Assembly (NCBI RefSeq): GCF_900095695.1
Contig: NZ_FMIQ01000051.1
Span: 1 to 48,513, forward strand
Reading direction: 5' to 3'
Source of the DNA: Hafnia alvei
Lineage (GTDB): Bacteria; Pseudomonadota; Gammaproteobacteria; Enterobacterales; Enterobacteriaceae
Length of the DNA: 48,513 nucleotides
Part shown: one piece after another, positions 7,952 through 17,015 of the stretch
Numbering within the stretch: position 1 is the stretch's first letter
Layout of the letters: each line of letters opens with the position of its first letter
Program-made: the position numbers and the translations under genes
Notes under the pieces: model-generated
Seen by the model: the letters and a program-made list of their open reading frames with translations, nothing else
Database searches by the model: none
What the model was told of the DNA's origin: nothing

Positions 7952-10649
7952 GTTGTTGGCTACCTAGTAGAAGCAGTCGGCTGACAAAAGTATCAATCTG
8001 ACTGATCAAAATCTTTATATTTGTTACATCGCTTTCTTTAATGGCGAGTTCTAACTGTTCACATAGAGTTTTGCCGGTGGGAATATTAAGCATGGCAAAA
8101 ACACCTTTAAGTCGGTGCGCAGTCAGAGAAAGCGGGGATAAATCACTCCGTTCAGCTTCAGTATACAGTTTCTGTACATCTTCCGGTACTGTTTCCACAA
8201 ACAGAGAAAAGTAATCCTTTGATTTAAAAGGAGAGCTATCAGATGAAGGATCTGCATTTTCAGCATATTCCGCATCGATTGGCGATTCTGTGACCGCAAT
8301 CTGTTGCTCAATCAACAGCAAAATGGCGTCAATGAGCGGCTCGGTGAGGTTAAAGTTAGCCTTAATGCGATGCGGCGCGTACTCTTCAAAGCCGTCAATA
8401 TCGGAGACTAACAGCAGGGTGTAATCTTCCGCACTTTCAGGCGCATCGGTGAGCGTAATATCATATTCTTCGTTGGCATCGCGGCCGTCGGCAATGATGG
8501 ATGCGGCCCCAAAAGCAGCCAGTTTATGCGTGATCAGGCTACGAATTTCATCGGAGGTGATTTGCAGATAGGCGGTGATCCCATCGAGCAGCTTTTCCGA
8601 CTCTTCTTCTGGATGCTCAACGGGATGCATGATGCAGCTAAAGCTGTAACGCGTTCCGATATCGTCTTTGCTTTGGATATCCAATCTGCCGCTCATGCGT
8701 TTACACAGCTGGGCGCAAAGATAGTAGGTCATTCCTGACCCTCTAGCGAAGCGATCGCTTTGCGGCTCACCGAGGTTTGGAAAGCGTAATCCATTGATCT
8801 CTTTATTGGATACGCCGGTTCCGGTATCGCTGAGCTCAAAGCAAATGTGGTCAGGAGACTCCGGTTTCTGCGTCACCTTCAGGGTGATTTTTCCATACAC
8901 CGTGGTAATGATGGAATAGTGCAGCAGCATGGAAAGCACTTGTTCCAGCGAACGAATATCACCGATAAACTCTTTATCTGGATCAATATCCGTGTGGTTG
9001 ATTAGCGTTAGCCCCTTGCGACGCAGCTCGGGTAAACTACGCTTTAGCAACTCATCGATGCGTTTGTTGAGGTTGAATGTTTCGGTCATCGGACGCCAGT
9101 CCCGATTCTCAATTTCGGTCAGCAGCGTAATTTCATCAATCAGAGCCTGCGCATGGCGTGTTTCGCCCCACAGTAAATCCAACAGGCGTGGATCATTTTT
9201 ATTATTTTGAATATCAGCAACTAATTGCTGAATATTACTCATCGGCGCATTAAGCTCGCGGCTTAAATTAGTGGTCATGATTTTACGGGCGGTCAGATTT
9301 TTCTCATATTCGCTCTGCGCCTGTTTTAGTTTTTTGCTGACCATCATTTCTTTATCCAGATCGCGCATTAAGAACAGGGCAGATTTAATATTCTGCTGGC
9401 TGCGCACCATCTGGATTTCATACATTTCATTGTTGACCGTTGCCTGAATTCTGCCCTGATGTTCTTGAGCCATGCTGGCAATTTTGCTCAGGCTAAGGTG
9501 AGGCAACAGGTGATCGGCAATTTTGTTGCTGGCAACCACGGTATCGGTGTCAAAACGATAAATCAGCAGGCCAATCGGTAAATGGGTAATAATTTCCTGA
9601 TTCATTTCCTGCTGGGCGCTAAGCTGGGCAGCCATGCGTTTTCCCGGACGAATATATTGGTGGCGCACGAAATAAAAGCCGGTGAATGACAGCACCAACA
9701 CCAATAAATTAATCAGCACTAGCCAGAAATTATTCCTCAGCATATCCACGGTGAGCGTTGTCATCGGAATATTGAAATCGATCTTCAGCGGTGTGTTATA
9801 CAGCGGGGCGCTGATCGTTAACCACGGCCATCTTAGCGTCGAGAAAGCCTCTGGCAGTTCTTCACGCGACATTAATTCTGACGGTGATTCAGGATTTTCC
9901 GTGATCAGGAATCGTTGAACCGGCAAATCACGCGGTAAAATATCGCCAATAGGTAGATCGAAAGCGACGACGGTAGCTAAATGCCCAGGGTTATTAAAGG
10001 TGGTGCGCAACGTGAAATAGTAGGAGTTCAGGAAACGGAATTTACGCAATCCCGAGAAACCTTCGCGTTCGTCTAATGAGTTAGACTGTTGCAGCATTTC
10101 GGTTTTCCGAGACTCGACCACGTTACCCAAATATCCCTCTTTATAACGTGCAGACAGATCTTTCATCGGCATCGTCGAGACCAAGATCAGGCTGTTATCC
10201 TGCCCGTTCAGGTAATACATGGAATAGGTGTCAGTTTCCGCGCCCCACAAAATATCGAGATAGTTTGACATGCGCAGCGCTAAATCGCTGGTGCTAGCGT
10301 CATGCTGACCAAAAATCAAGGCGTCGGTTTTATGGCGGCTCTTTTCCAATAGATAAATATCAGGGCGTAACCGAATCTCATTGACCGGAGAGGGCAGTTG
10401 CACAGAATTAGAAGCCGAAAGGTTGTCATACACCTGATAGGTCACAAAACGGTAGGTCTCGATACGCTTTTGCAACTGATCGGCAACCGTCGCCAACATG
10501 GTTTGCTTGCTGTTGATATAGGCATTCACATAGTTATAGCCATACAGCAAATTAGCCAGCACCAGCAGGAAAATAAACAGCATATAGCTGCGCGTGATCC
10601 CAGAGAGAGAGGCATCGGCACTATTGGATGATTCCTTCGGACTTAACAT
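7944..10649 (-). CDS. rcsD: RcsD, phosphotransfer intermediate of the Rcs system
   Basis: An inner-membrane protein that relays phosphate between RcsC and RcsB through its HPt domain. It has 901 residues (E. coli 890). The N-terminal helix (about 22-42), periplasmic domain and second helix (about 310-328) are followed by a kinase-like region without activity: where an active kinase has SHELRTP this protein has SRELNAP, so the histidine is replaced by R464. The ABL domain comes before the C-terminal HPt domain, whose active histidine is H845 in LTAHRLKGVFAML. The ATG at 10649 is the first in frame. It is co-transcribed with rcsB, with an 8-base overlap. Confidence 0.97.
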   Translation of the reverse strand: MLSPKESSNSADASLSGITRSYMLFIFLLVLANLLYGYNYVNAYINSKQTMLATVADQLQKRIETYRFVTYQVYDNLSASNSVQLPSPVNEIRLRPDIYLLEKSRHKTDALIFGQHDASTSDLALRMSNYLDILWGAETDTYSMYYLNGQDNSLILVSTMPMKDLSARYKEGYLGNVVESRKTEMLQQSNSLDEREGFSGLRKFRFLNSYYFTLRTTFNNPGHLATVVAFDLPIGDILPRDLPVQRFLITENPESPSELMSREELPEAFSTLRWPWLTISAPLYNTPLKIDFNIPMTTLTVDMLRNNFWLVLINLLVLVLSFTGFYFVRHQYIRPGKRMAAQLSAQQEMNQEIITHLPIGLLIYRFDTDTVVASNKIADHLLPHLSLSKIASMAQEHQGRIQATVNNEMYEIQMVRSQQNIKSALFLMRDLDKEMMVSKKLKQAQSEYEKNLTARKIMTTNLSRELNAPMSNIQQLVADIQNNKNDPRLLDLLWGETRHAQALIDEITLLTEIENRDWRPMTETFNLNKRIDELLKRSLPELRRKGLTLINHTDIDPDKEFIGDIRSLEQVLSMLLHYSIITTVYGKITLKVTQKPESPDHICFELSDTGTGVSNKEINGLRFPNLGEPQSDRFARGSGMTYYLCAQLCKRMSGRLDIQSKDDIGTRYSFSCIMHPVEHPEEESEKLLDGITAYLQITSDEIRSLITHKLAAFGAASIIADGRDANEEYDITLTDAPESAEDYTLLLVSDIDGFEEYAPHRIKANFNLTEPLIDAILLLIEQQIAVTESPIDAEYAENADPSSDSSPFKSKDYFSLFVETVPEDVQKLYTEAERSDLSPLSLTAHRLKGVFAMLNIPTGKTLCEQLELAIKESDVTNIKILISQIDTFVSRLLLLGSQQHE

Positions 10650-10688
10650 GATGCTGATCTAACCCTATCTAAGATGATGACATTGCGT

Positions 10689-10711
10689 CTGCGGCAAAGA
10701 CTATGCCGCAG
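10689..10711. promoter_or_regulatory. Inverted repeat upstream of rcsD
   Basis: The arms CTGCGGCA (10689-10696) and TGCCGCAG (10704-10711) form a perfect 8-bp inverted repeat with a 7-base centre, in the 123-bp gap between rcsD and ybhR. On the minus strand a TATACT-like hexamer directly precedes it, so it may lie in the 5' leader or operator region of rcsD. It could also be the end of the ybh transcript region, but it has no T-run. Confidence 0.35.
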
Positions 10712-10772
10712 TATAGCAAGAGTCCTTATCCCCTTCATACTTGAAGCTGCTTATGCGTTGTCTAAGTGTTCG

Positions 10773-11897
10773 CTATGCAATCTTACGTCTAAACATTGCG
10801 TAGGCGGCGCTGCCGGTGGTTAAGGTAATCACCAGCAGTGGCCACAGGCTATGCCAGATAATATCGAAGCTCACGTCCTTCAAATAAAGCTCTTTGGTGA
10901 TATCGGTGAAGTGCCGAACTGGATTTATCCATGTGAGATTTTGCAGCCAAACCGGCATATTTTCTACCGGCGATACATAACCGGACAGCAAAATCGCGGG
11001 CATCATAAACACAAACACGCCAATGAATGCCTGCTGTTGCGTTGAGCACAGCGAAGAGATCAGCAGACCAAACCCCACTAACGAAAGCCCGTAGACCAGC
11101 ATAGTGAAGTAAAACAGCAAAAGAGATCCGGCAAACGGAATTTGGTAGGCAAAAATCCCGATCAGCAACACCACTGAGGCCTGAAACGTAGCGACAATCA
11201 GGGCGGGAATCGCCTTCCCAACGAATATTTGCCAAGTATTCAGCGGTGAAACCAACAGCTGCTCCAGCGTTCCCTGCTCGCGCTCGCGTGCCACCGACAG
11301 CGACGTTACGATTAACACGCCGATGGTGGTGATCATGGCAATCAGCGACGGCACCACAAACCATTTGTAATCAAGATTTGGGTTGTACCAGTTGCGTATG
11401 ACGAGCTCGGAGTTTCTCTGGGCCAGATCGTGAGTGGATACAGGCTGTCCGCTGACAAGTTCTTGTTGATAGTCACGGACGATCTGCTGAACATAGTTTG
11501 CCGCGATTTGTGCACTGTTGGAGCTACGGCCATCCAAGATTATCTGTAACGGTGCCTGATGGCCTGACAAAATATCGCGCGAAAAATTGGCGGGGAAGCG
11601 GATCAGCAGCAGCGCTTTACGGTTATCAATGGTTGGAGCGATCTCCTGTGGGCTGTGCAGGAGCAGCACGTTGCTAAAGGCTTCGGCTTTGGCAAAACGC
11701 TGGGTGAGTTCTACCGACGACTGGCCGGTATCCTCGCTATAGATCGCGATGCTGGCGTTGGTGACATCCAACGTTGCGGCAAAAGGAAACAGCACCACCT
11801 GCAAAATGACCGGCATGATCAAAATGGCGCGTGTTTGTGGATCGCGCAGCAGCGATTGAAGTTCTTTAATGATTAATGTCCACAGCCTATAGAACAT
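10773..11897 (-). CDS. ybhR: YbhR, ABC-2 type transporter permease
   Basis: An inner-membrane permease of the YbhGFSR efflux ABC transporter, linked in E. coli to tolerance of cefoperazone, chloramphenicol and other compounds. It has 374 residues. It has one N-terminal membrane helix (about 24-45), a large periplasmic loop and a C-terminal block of about five helices. The ABC-2 signature around [16 protein letters not shown] precedes the helices, and the sequence is very close to E. coli YbhR throughout. It is the last gene of the operon; its start lies 9 bases after the ybhS stop. Confidence 0.96.
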   Translation of the reverse strand: MFYRLWTLIIKELQSLLRDPQTRAILIMPVILQVVLFPFAATLDVTNASIAIYSEDTGQSSVELTQRFAKAEAFSNVLLLHSPQEIAPTIDNRKALLLIRFPANFSRDILSGHQAPLQIILDGRSSNSAQIAANYVQQIVRDYQQELVSGQPVSTHDLAQRNSELVIRNWYNPNLDYKWFVVPSLIAMITTIGVLIVTSLSVAREREQGTLEQLLVSPLNTWQIFVGKAIPALIVATFQASVVLLIGIFAYQIPFAGSLLLFYFTMLVYGLSLVGFGLLISSLCSTQQQAFIGVFVFMMPAILLSGYVSPVENMPVWLQNLTWINPVRHFTDITKELYLKDVSFDIIWHSLWPLLVITLTTGSAAYAMFRRKIA

Positions 11898-11906
11898 GAA
11901 AAATCC

Positions 11907-13052
11907 TCAATCCAGTCGGCGCTTGGTTTTCCACGCGGTAAGTCCGATAAAGACTACGGCAGAAATAATTAAAAACAGCAGGTTAACCATCAGCACGCTG
12001 CCGATATTACCGGCCAAAAATAGGGTTTGTAAGGTGCTGACAAAGTAGCGGGCGGGGATCACATAGGTCACGGCCTGAACAATGGCGGGCATACTGTCAA
12101 TTTCAAAAATGAAGCCAGAAAGCATAACGGCAGGCAGAAAACCCGCGTTGAGTGCCACCATTGCGGCATTGAACTGATTACGAGTAATCGTGGAAATAAG
12201 CAGCCCCATCCCGAGTGTGCTGGCAAGAAACAGCGTGGTCATCACGAATAAAATCAGCAGCGATCCTCGGTAAGGAACCCCCATCACAAAGACGGCAACC
12301 GCCATGCACAGCGTCATGGCCAGCAGGCCCAGTACATAATAAGGCAGCAGTTTTGACAGCAGTAATTCGGTACGTGTTACCTGCGTAGACAGCAGTGCTT
12401 CCATGGTGCCGCGTTCCCACTCGCGGGCAATGACCAGCGATGTCAGGATGGCGCCGATAACCGTCATAATAATGGTTATCGCTCCAGGAATAATAAAGTG
12501 CTGGCTGATAGCGGCAGGGTTAAACCAATAGCGTAGCTGAACGTCGATAAGCGGCTTGAATTCTCCACCGTTATCAACGGCGCGCTGCTGCAACCATATC
12601 TGCCAAATGCCTTCCGCGTAGCCTTGCACAAAGTTTGCCGTATTTGGCTCACTGCCGTCGGTAATCACCTGAATAGGGGATTTTCCCTGCGGACGCGCCA
12701 GTTGTTCAGAGAAATCAACGGGGATGACGATTAGCCCACGAATTTTACCCGCCTGCATTTGCTTAATCAGCGCCTGTCGATTGTCGCTGACCGTGGCTGC
12801 GATAAAAGGTGAGCCAAGAAATGTATTGGTCAGATCGCGGGCGTCTTCTGACTGCTGCTCCATCAAAATACCCACGTGCAGTTTGCTGGAGTCGAGGTTG
12901 ATGCCATAGCCAAAAATAAACAGCAATAGCAATGGGATCACCACCGCAATCAGCGCGCTGCTGGGATCGCGCAGGATCTGAGCCGTTTCTTTGCGGCACA
13001 GCGCGCGCAATCGCCGCCATGAAAAGTGAATACTGTTGACGCTTTCACTCAT
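11907..13052 (-). CDS. ybhS: YbhS, ABC-2 type transporter permease
   Basis: The second permease of the YbhGFSR exporter, paralogous to YbhR. It has 381 residues. A membrane helix lies at about 33-52 ([19 protein letters not shown]), followed by an extracytoplasmic domain and a C-terminal helix bundle preceded by [15 protein letters not shown], the ABC-2 coupling motif. Its start overlaps the end of ybhF by 4 bases (ATGA type), suggesting translational coupling. The two permeases probably form a heterodimer on one tandem ATPase; this is inferred from family organisation. Confidence 0.96.
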   Translation of the reverse strand: MSESVNSIHFSWRRLRALCRKETAQILRDPSSALIAVVIPLLLLFIFGYGINLDSSKLHVGILMEQQSEDARDLTNTFLGSPFIAATVSDNRQALIKQMQAGKIRGLIVIPVDFSEQLARPQGKSPIQVITDGSEPNTANFVQGYAEGIWQIWLQQRAVDNGGEFKPLIDVQLRYWFNPAAISQHFIIPGAITIIMTVIGAILTSLVIAREWERGTMEALLSTQVTRTELLLSKLLPYYVLGLLAMTLCMAVAVFVMGVPYRGSLLILFVMTTLFLASTLGMGLLISTITRNQFNAAMVALNAGFLPAVMLSGFIFEIDSMPAIVQAVTYVIPARYFVSTLQTLFLAGNIGSVLMVNLLFLIISAVVFIGLTAWKTKRRLD

Positions 13053-14788
13053 GCCGTCTGCTCCTTGTCGTAGCCCTGAACCAGTTCAATGAAAGCCTGT
13101 TCCATGGTTGGATTGGGATTGTCATCGCTGGCGACGCTGTGTTTGAGCTGATCGGGAGAACCGGCAGCAATGATTTTGCCGCGATAGACTAACCCGATGC
13201 GATCGCAATATTCCGCTTCATCCATAAAGTGTGTCGTCACCATCACCGTCACGCCTTTATCAACCATACCGTTGATGTGCAGCCAAAACTCTCGGCGGGT
13301 GAGAGGATCGACGCCTGAGGTGGGCTCATCCAAAAACAGAATGTCGGGCTCATGCATCAGTGAACAGGCCAGCGCCAGCCGCTGCTTAAAACCGAGTGGC
13401 AGAGAGTCCGGGGTCTGATTCAAAATGGGAGTGAAGTTAAACGCGTTGACCATGCCAGCAATTTTTTCCTTTTGCTGTTTCCCCTTCAGCCCGTAAACGC
13501 CGGAGAAAAACTTCAGGTTCTGCGCCACCGTAAGGTTGCCATACAGCGAGAATTTTTGCGCCATATAGCCCAGATGCTGGCGCGCCCGGCCTGAATCTGT
13601 TTTCAGATCCATACCCAACACCAGCGCTTTACCGCTGGTGGGTTTGAGAAGGGCGCACATCATTTTAAAGGTGGTGGATTTACCCGCGCCGTTTGGCCCC
13701 AGTAAACCAAAAATTTCGCCGCGTTTAACTTGAAAATCAACGTGATCGGTGGCGGCGAAATCACCAAATTTTTTGGTGAGCTGCTGGGCTTCAATCACGG
13801 TTTCGCTGGGATCAACTTTCACCTGCGGCATTATTTTTGCCAGTTCAGATTCATGATCTGGTCCGCCGCCTAACAGATCGATAAAGGCATCTTCAAAGCG
13901 CGGTTCAGCTTCCAGCAGTTCGGCGTCAGGCTGGTCTAAGTCATTTAATAATGCGTGGTGATCGACGTTATCCTTCAGGATAAGACGCAGGTATTTGCCT
14001 TGGATCACGCCGTCGCTGACCGAGGGCAAGCAGATGGCGCGCTGAAGTAATTTTCGATGTGAGATATTTTTAGCCCGCAGCAAAATGGTGCGCCCGGCCA
14101 TACGTTGGGTAAGCTGCTGCGGCGCGCCGCTGTAGAGCAGCTGGCCTTCGTTCATCAGCAGAACCTCACGGCACTGTTCGGCCTCATCGAGATAGGAAGT
14201 GCTCCAGAGGATCAGCATCCCTTCATCGGCCAGCTCATGCACCATGCGCCAAAGCTCGCGCCGAGAAATAGGGTCGACGCCGACGCCCGGCTCATCAAGC
14301 AATAAAACCTTAGGCTCGCCGACCAGCGTACAGGCTAATCCTAGCTTTTGCTTCATGCCGCCTGACAGCTTACCCGCCAAGCGCTCGGTAAAACGGGTTA
14401 AATCAGTAAATTTAAGCAGGCGCTCGAAGGTTTTTCGCCGCTCCTCACCGATGACGCCGCGTAAATCTGCATACAGAGTTAGGTTTTCGATAACGGTGAG
14501 GTCTTCATACAGGCCAAATTTCTGCGGCATATAGCCCAAAATGGCGTGTAATTCGCTGTCCTGCGTGAGCGGGTCTAAACCCACGACGCTCACTGTGCCG
14601 GCGCTGGGTTTTAGCAGACCGGCCAGCATGCGGATCAGCGTGGTTTTACCTGCGCCGTCGGGGCCAACCAGCCCCATTACTGCGCCGCTGGCAATGCGCG
14701 TGGAAAGACTCGCGACCGCCGGTTGATCCATGCCCGCAAAACGTTTTTCTACGCCGTCGAGCACGATTTCATGTTGCGCACTCATCAT
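13049..14788 (-). CDS. ybhF: YbhF, tandem ABC transporter ATPase
   Basis: The cytoplasmic ATPase of the YbhGFSR exporter, with two ABC domains in one chain of about 579 residues. Domain 1 has Walker [10 protein letters not shown] (about 42-51), signature LSGGMKQ and Walker [10 protein letters not shown]. Domain 2 has Walker [10 protein letters not shown] (about 362-370), a degenerate signature LPLGFKQ in place of LSGGQ, and Walker [10 protein letters not shown]. The linker is about 70 residues. The reading frame opens at GTG 14791, but AAGGG favours the ATG at 14788 (5 bases) or 14785 (8 bases). The unequal signatures suggest that the two ATP sites are not equivalent. Confidence 0.95.
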   Translation of the reverse strand: MMSAQHEIVLDGVEKRFAGMDQPAVASLSTRIASGAVMGLVGPDGAGKTTLIRMLAGLLKPSAGTVSVVGLDPLTQDSELHAILGYMPQKFGLYEDLTVIENLTLYADLRGVIGEERRKTFERLLKFTDLTRFTERLAGKLSGGMKQKLGLACTLVGEPKVLLLDEPGVGVDPISRRELWRMVHELADEGMLILWSTSYLDEAEQCREVLLMNEGQLLYSGAPQQLTQRMAGRTILLRAKNISHRKLLQRAICLPSVSDGVIQGKYLRLILKDNVDHHALLNDLDQPDAELLEAEPRFEDAFIDLLGGGPDHESELAKIMPQVKVDPSETVIEAQQLTKKFGDFAATDHVDFQVKRGEIFGLLGPNGAGKSTTFKMMCALLKPTSGKALVLGMDLKTDSGRARQHLGYMAQKFSLYGNLTVAQNLKFFSGVYGLKGKQQKEKIAGMVNAFNFTPILNQTPDSLPLGFKQRLALACSLMHEPDILFLDEPTSGVDPLTRREFWLHINGMVDKGVTVMVTTHFMDEAEYCDRIGLVYRGKIIAAGSPDQLKHSVASDDNPNPTMEQAFIELVQGYDKEQTA

Positions 14789-14796
14789 CACATCCC

Positions 14797-15795
14797 TTAG
14801 CGTTTTGTTCCGTTATCGTTAAAACGTAAGGTCACTGGCATGCCCTGACGCAAGCTGTCATCGGCGTCGGTGACAATGACGCGCAGACGATAGACCAGCG
14901 CGGTACGTAATTCCGGCGTTTCGACGCTTTTCGGTGTGAATTCTGCGGTTGGCGAAACAAAGCCGATTTTGCCGTGGTAAGGCTTATCTGGGCGGCCATC
15001 GGTGTAGATTTCAATCTCGGCTCCCGGTATCGCACGGTTCAGATTTTCTTCGCTCACATAGGCGCGGATCCATACTGGACGGGTGAGTGAAACGCTAAAT
15101 ACGGTGCTGCCAGAGGCCAGCATGGTGCCGGGTTCAACGGCGCGAGTGAGAACGGTACCGGTGGAAGGTGCAAAGAGTTGGGTGTCTTTTAGGTTCAGTT
15201 CGGCCTGATCGGCTGCCGCCTGTGCCTGGGCTAAAGCGGCCTGCGCCTGTTCGATTTCCTGTGGGCGATTGCCGGTTTCGTACTGCGACAGTTTATCTTT
15301 GGCGGCCTGCAAATTGGCTAAGGCCTGATTACGTGCGGTTTTAGCATCTTCTAAATCATTGGCAGACGTGGCTTTACTGGCCCATAGGCCTTGCTGACGC
15401 TTTAAGTAGCTGTCGGCATAGCTGAACGCTGCCTGTTGTTGCGCCACGGCAGCGCGTGCTTGGGCAATTTCTTCTGAACGATATCCTGCTAGCAGCAAAT
15501 CCAGCTGAGCCTGAGCGGCGGCCACATTGGCCTTGGCTTCATTAAGCGAGTTGATGAACGGGGCGTCATCGAGCTTTCCTAATAGCGCGCCAGGGGCGAC
15601 GGCGTCGCCTTCATCTACGGCCAGTGAAGCTAAGCGACCACTTACCCGAAAACCAAGGTTAACGGTACGAATATCAACGTTGCCGTACAGCGTTAAACCC
15701 CGTTCTTCTTGGCTGCGGTAGTAATAAATGCTGCCAATCGCCAACGCGATAATCACTAAAACAGCAACGATTCCAACGAGTTTTTTGTTATTCAT
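14797..15795 (-). CDS. ybhG: YbhG, HlyD-family periplasmic adaptor
   Basis: A membrane-fusion protein that connects the YbhFSR inner-membrane exporter to an outer-membrane channel, presumably TolC. It has 332 residues. The N-terminal helix (about 5-26) serves as an anchor or uncleaved signal. The first lipoyl half-motif is [19 protein letters not shown] long Ala/Gln-rich coiled-coil hairpin spans about 75-205 ([26 protein letters not shown]), and a second lipoyl half is followed by beta-barrel segments. The ATG at 15795 overlaps the cecR end by 8 bases. Its stop lies just ahead of ybhF. Confidence 0.95.
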   Translation of the reverse strand: MNNKKLVGIVAVLVIIALAIGSIYYYRSQEERGLTLYGNVDIRTVNLGFRVSGRLASLAVDEGDAVAPGALLGKLDDAPFINSLNEAKANVAAAQAQLDLLLAGYRSEEIAQARAAVAQQQAAFSYADSYLKRQQGLWASKATSANDLEDAKTARNQALANLQAAKDKLSQYETGNRPQEIEQAQAALAQAQAAADQAELNLKDTQLFAPSTGTVLTRAVEPGTMLASGSTVFSVSLTRPVWIRAYVSEENLNRAIPGAEIEIYTDGRPDKPYHGKIGFVSPTAEFTPKSVETPELRTALVYRLRVIVTDADDSLRQGMPVTLRFNDNGTKR

Positions 15796-16519
15796 CACTC
15801 ATCCCATCCGTAGTCGATTGCGCCGTTGACGAATAAGTCATACGCAATCCGTTCAGAAGTAAATCAATATGTTGTTGTAAAACTTGGTTAATCAGGTCGG
15901 CCTGTTCGGGGCCGATTGACTCCCATCCAGCCTGAATGCGGATCGTTTCACGTGCCATACGAAAAGCCAGCACTTCGCCTAACAGGGCGTGGGTATGCAG
16001 CGTTGTCACTGCGCTATCCGCAGGGAGTCCACTGTAACCCGCAACCAACTGTGTCATGAGACGATGCAGTGGCGCGATGCACTGTTGGTGAATCAGCGGA
16101 TAGGCGGCCGTGGGCGCCAGCTGTTCACGTGACATAATTTGGCTGAGGTGCAGCGTTTCTGGCTGTGTCATCAGGTGGCAGAAGATAGCAAGCCCTCGAT
16201 GAATGAAAGCTAAATACGCATCAGGTTTGGGGTCTTTCTGCAAAAGAAATAATGAACACTCTTGCTGTAGGGGGGCAAAAGCCTGACGGATAAAGTCGCT
16301 GATCCAACGAGCAACGGCGAGATAAAGCCCCTCTTTGGACTGAAAATAGTAGGTAATCGCGGCAATGTTTTGCCCCGCTTTTAAAGCGATATCGCGCGTC
16401 GTTGCGCCTTCCAAGCCCCGTTCACCAAACAAGGCAACGGCGGAGTCTATCAGTGCTTGCTTTGCCTGTTCGCCGCGAGAAGTCATCGGCGAATCTGATG
16501 GCTTTGTCGATGGTTTCAT
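15788..16519 (-). CDS. cecR: CecR, TetR-family repressor of the ybhGFSR operon
   Basis: A TetR-type regulator (formerly YbiH), first gene of the cecR-ybhGFSR operon. In E. coli it represses this operon and affects drug sensitivity. It has 243 residues. The helix-turn-helix is at about residues 30-62 ([30 protein letters not shown]). The C-terminal ligand-binding domain contains [12 protein letters not shown], as in E. coli CecR. The ATG at 16519 is used; an in-frame ATG 11 codons later is a less favoured alternative and neither has a strong ribosome binding site. A perfect inverted repeat sits directly upstream, probably its own operator. Confidence 0.94.
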   Translation of the reverse strand: MKPSTKPSDSPMTSRGEQAKQALIDSAVALFGERGLEGATTRDIALKAGQNIAAITYYFQSKEGLYLAVARWISDFIRQAFAPLQQECSLFLLQKDPKPDAYLAFIHRGLAIFCHLMTQPETLHLSQIMSREQLAPTAAYPLIHQQCIAPLHRLMTQLVAGYSGLPADSAVTTLHTHALLGEVLAFRMARETIRIQAGWESIGPEQADLINQVLQQHIDLLLNGLRMTYSSTAQSTTDGMSDE

Positions 16520-16529
16520 TTCAAGCTAT

Positions 16530-16557
16530 AAAGTTAATCATATGATTGATTAACTTT
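16530..16557. promoter_or_regulatory. Candidate CecR operator
   Basis: The arms AAAGTTAATC (16530-16539) and GATTAACTTT (16548-16557) form a perfect 10-bp inverted repeat with an 8-base centre. A second perfect palindrome, AATCATATGATT (16536-16547), overlaps it. The repeat ends 11 bases before the cecR start codon. Size and position are typical of autoregulated TetR operators. Binding is inferred. Confidence 0.7.
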
Positions 16558-17015
16558 AGGCGTTAAAGATATGGCTGTAAAGACCGATAACAAATAATTA
16601 GAAATTATGATTAGTGCGGCTAATAATGGATTTTATGAATGAATAAAATTACTAATCATTAACATTAAACATTTTATTTTTCGTCATGAAATTTTACTTT
16701 TAACATCATGTATTTGCTGGTAATAATTTTTTTCATAAAAAATCCGCTCAATGGGATATCGCTGGATTGTGTCTAAAGTGTGAGATGTAGTTAAATTTAT
16801 GTAAATATCCAATTGCCTTAATATCAATCGTTGTTTATATATTTCTAAGTAAGAATTTATAATTTAGAAAGTATCTACACGTTTCGATTCTCTGTTTTTA
16901 AGTTTTTTAACCAGGTCAATGATTTCACAGCACGGCTTATCAGCTGGGCTGCGGCTAAGTTTGCGCTGCGTTCAGGCGCGCTTTATACACAGCAAAGTGA
17001 TTGAAAGGAGTGGTT
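16558..17015 (+). promoter_or_regulatory. AT-rich regulatory region before the giant adhesin gene
   Basis: About 450 bp without a gene separate the divergent cecR and adhesin genes. Positions 16600-16900 are strikingly AT-rich compared with the flanking operons, with runs such as TTTTATTTTTC and AATAATTTTTTTC. The last 100 bases are GC-richer. The AT-rich part is the kind of DNA that H-NS-type silencers and biofilm regulators act on, but no specific operator can be named from sequence alone. Several TATA-like hexamers exist and I do not choose one. Confidence 0.4.
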
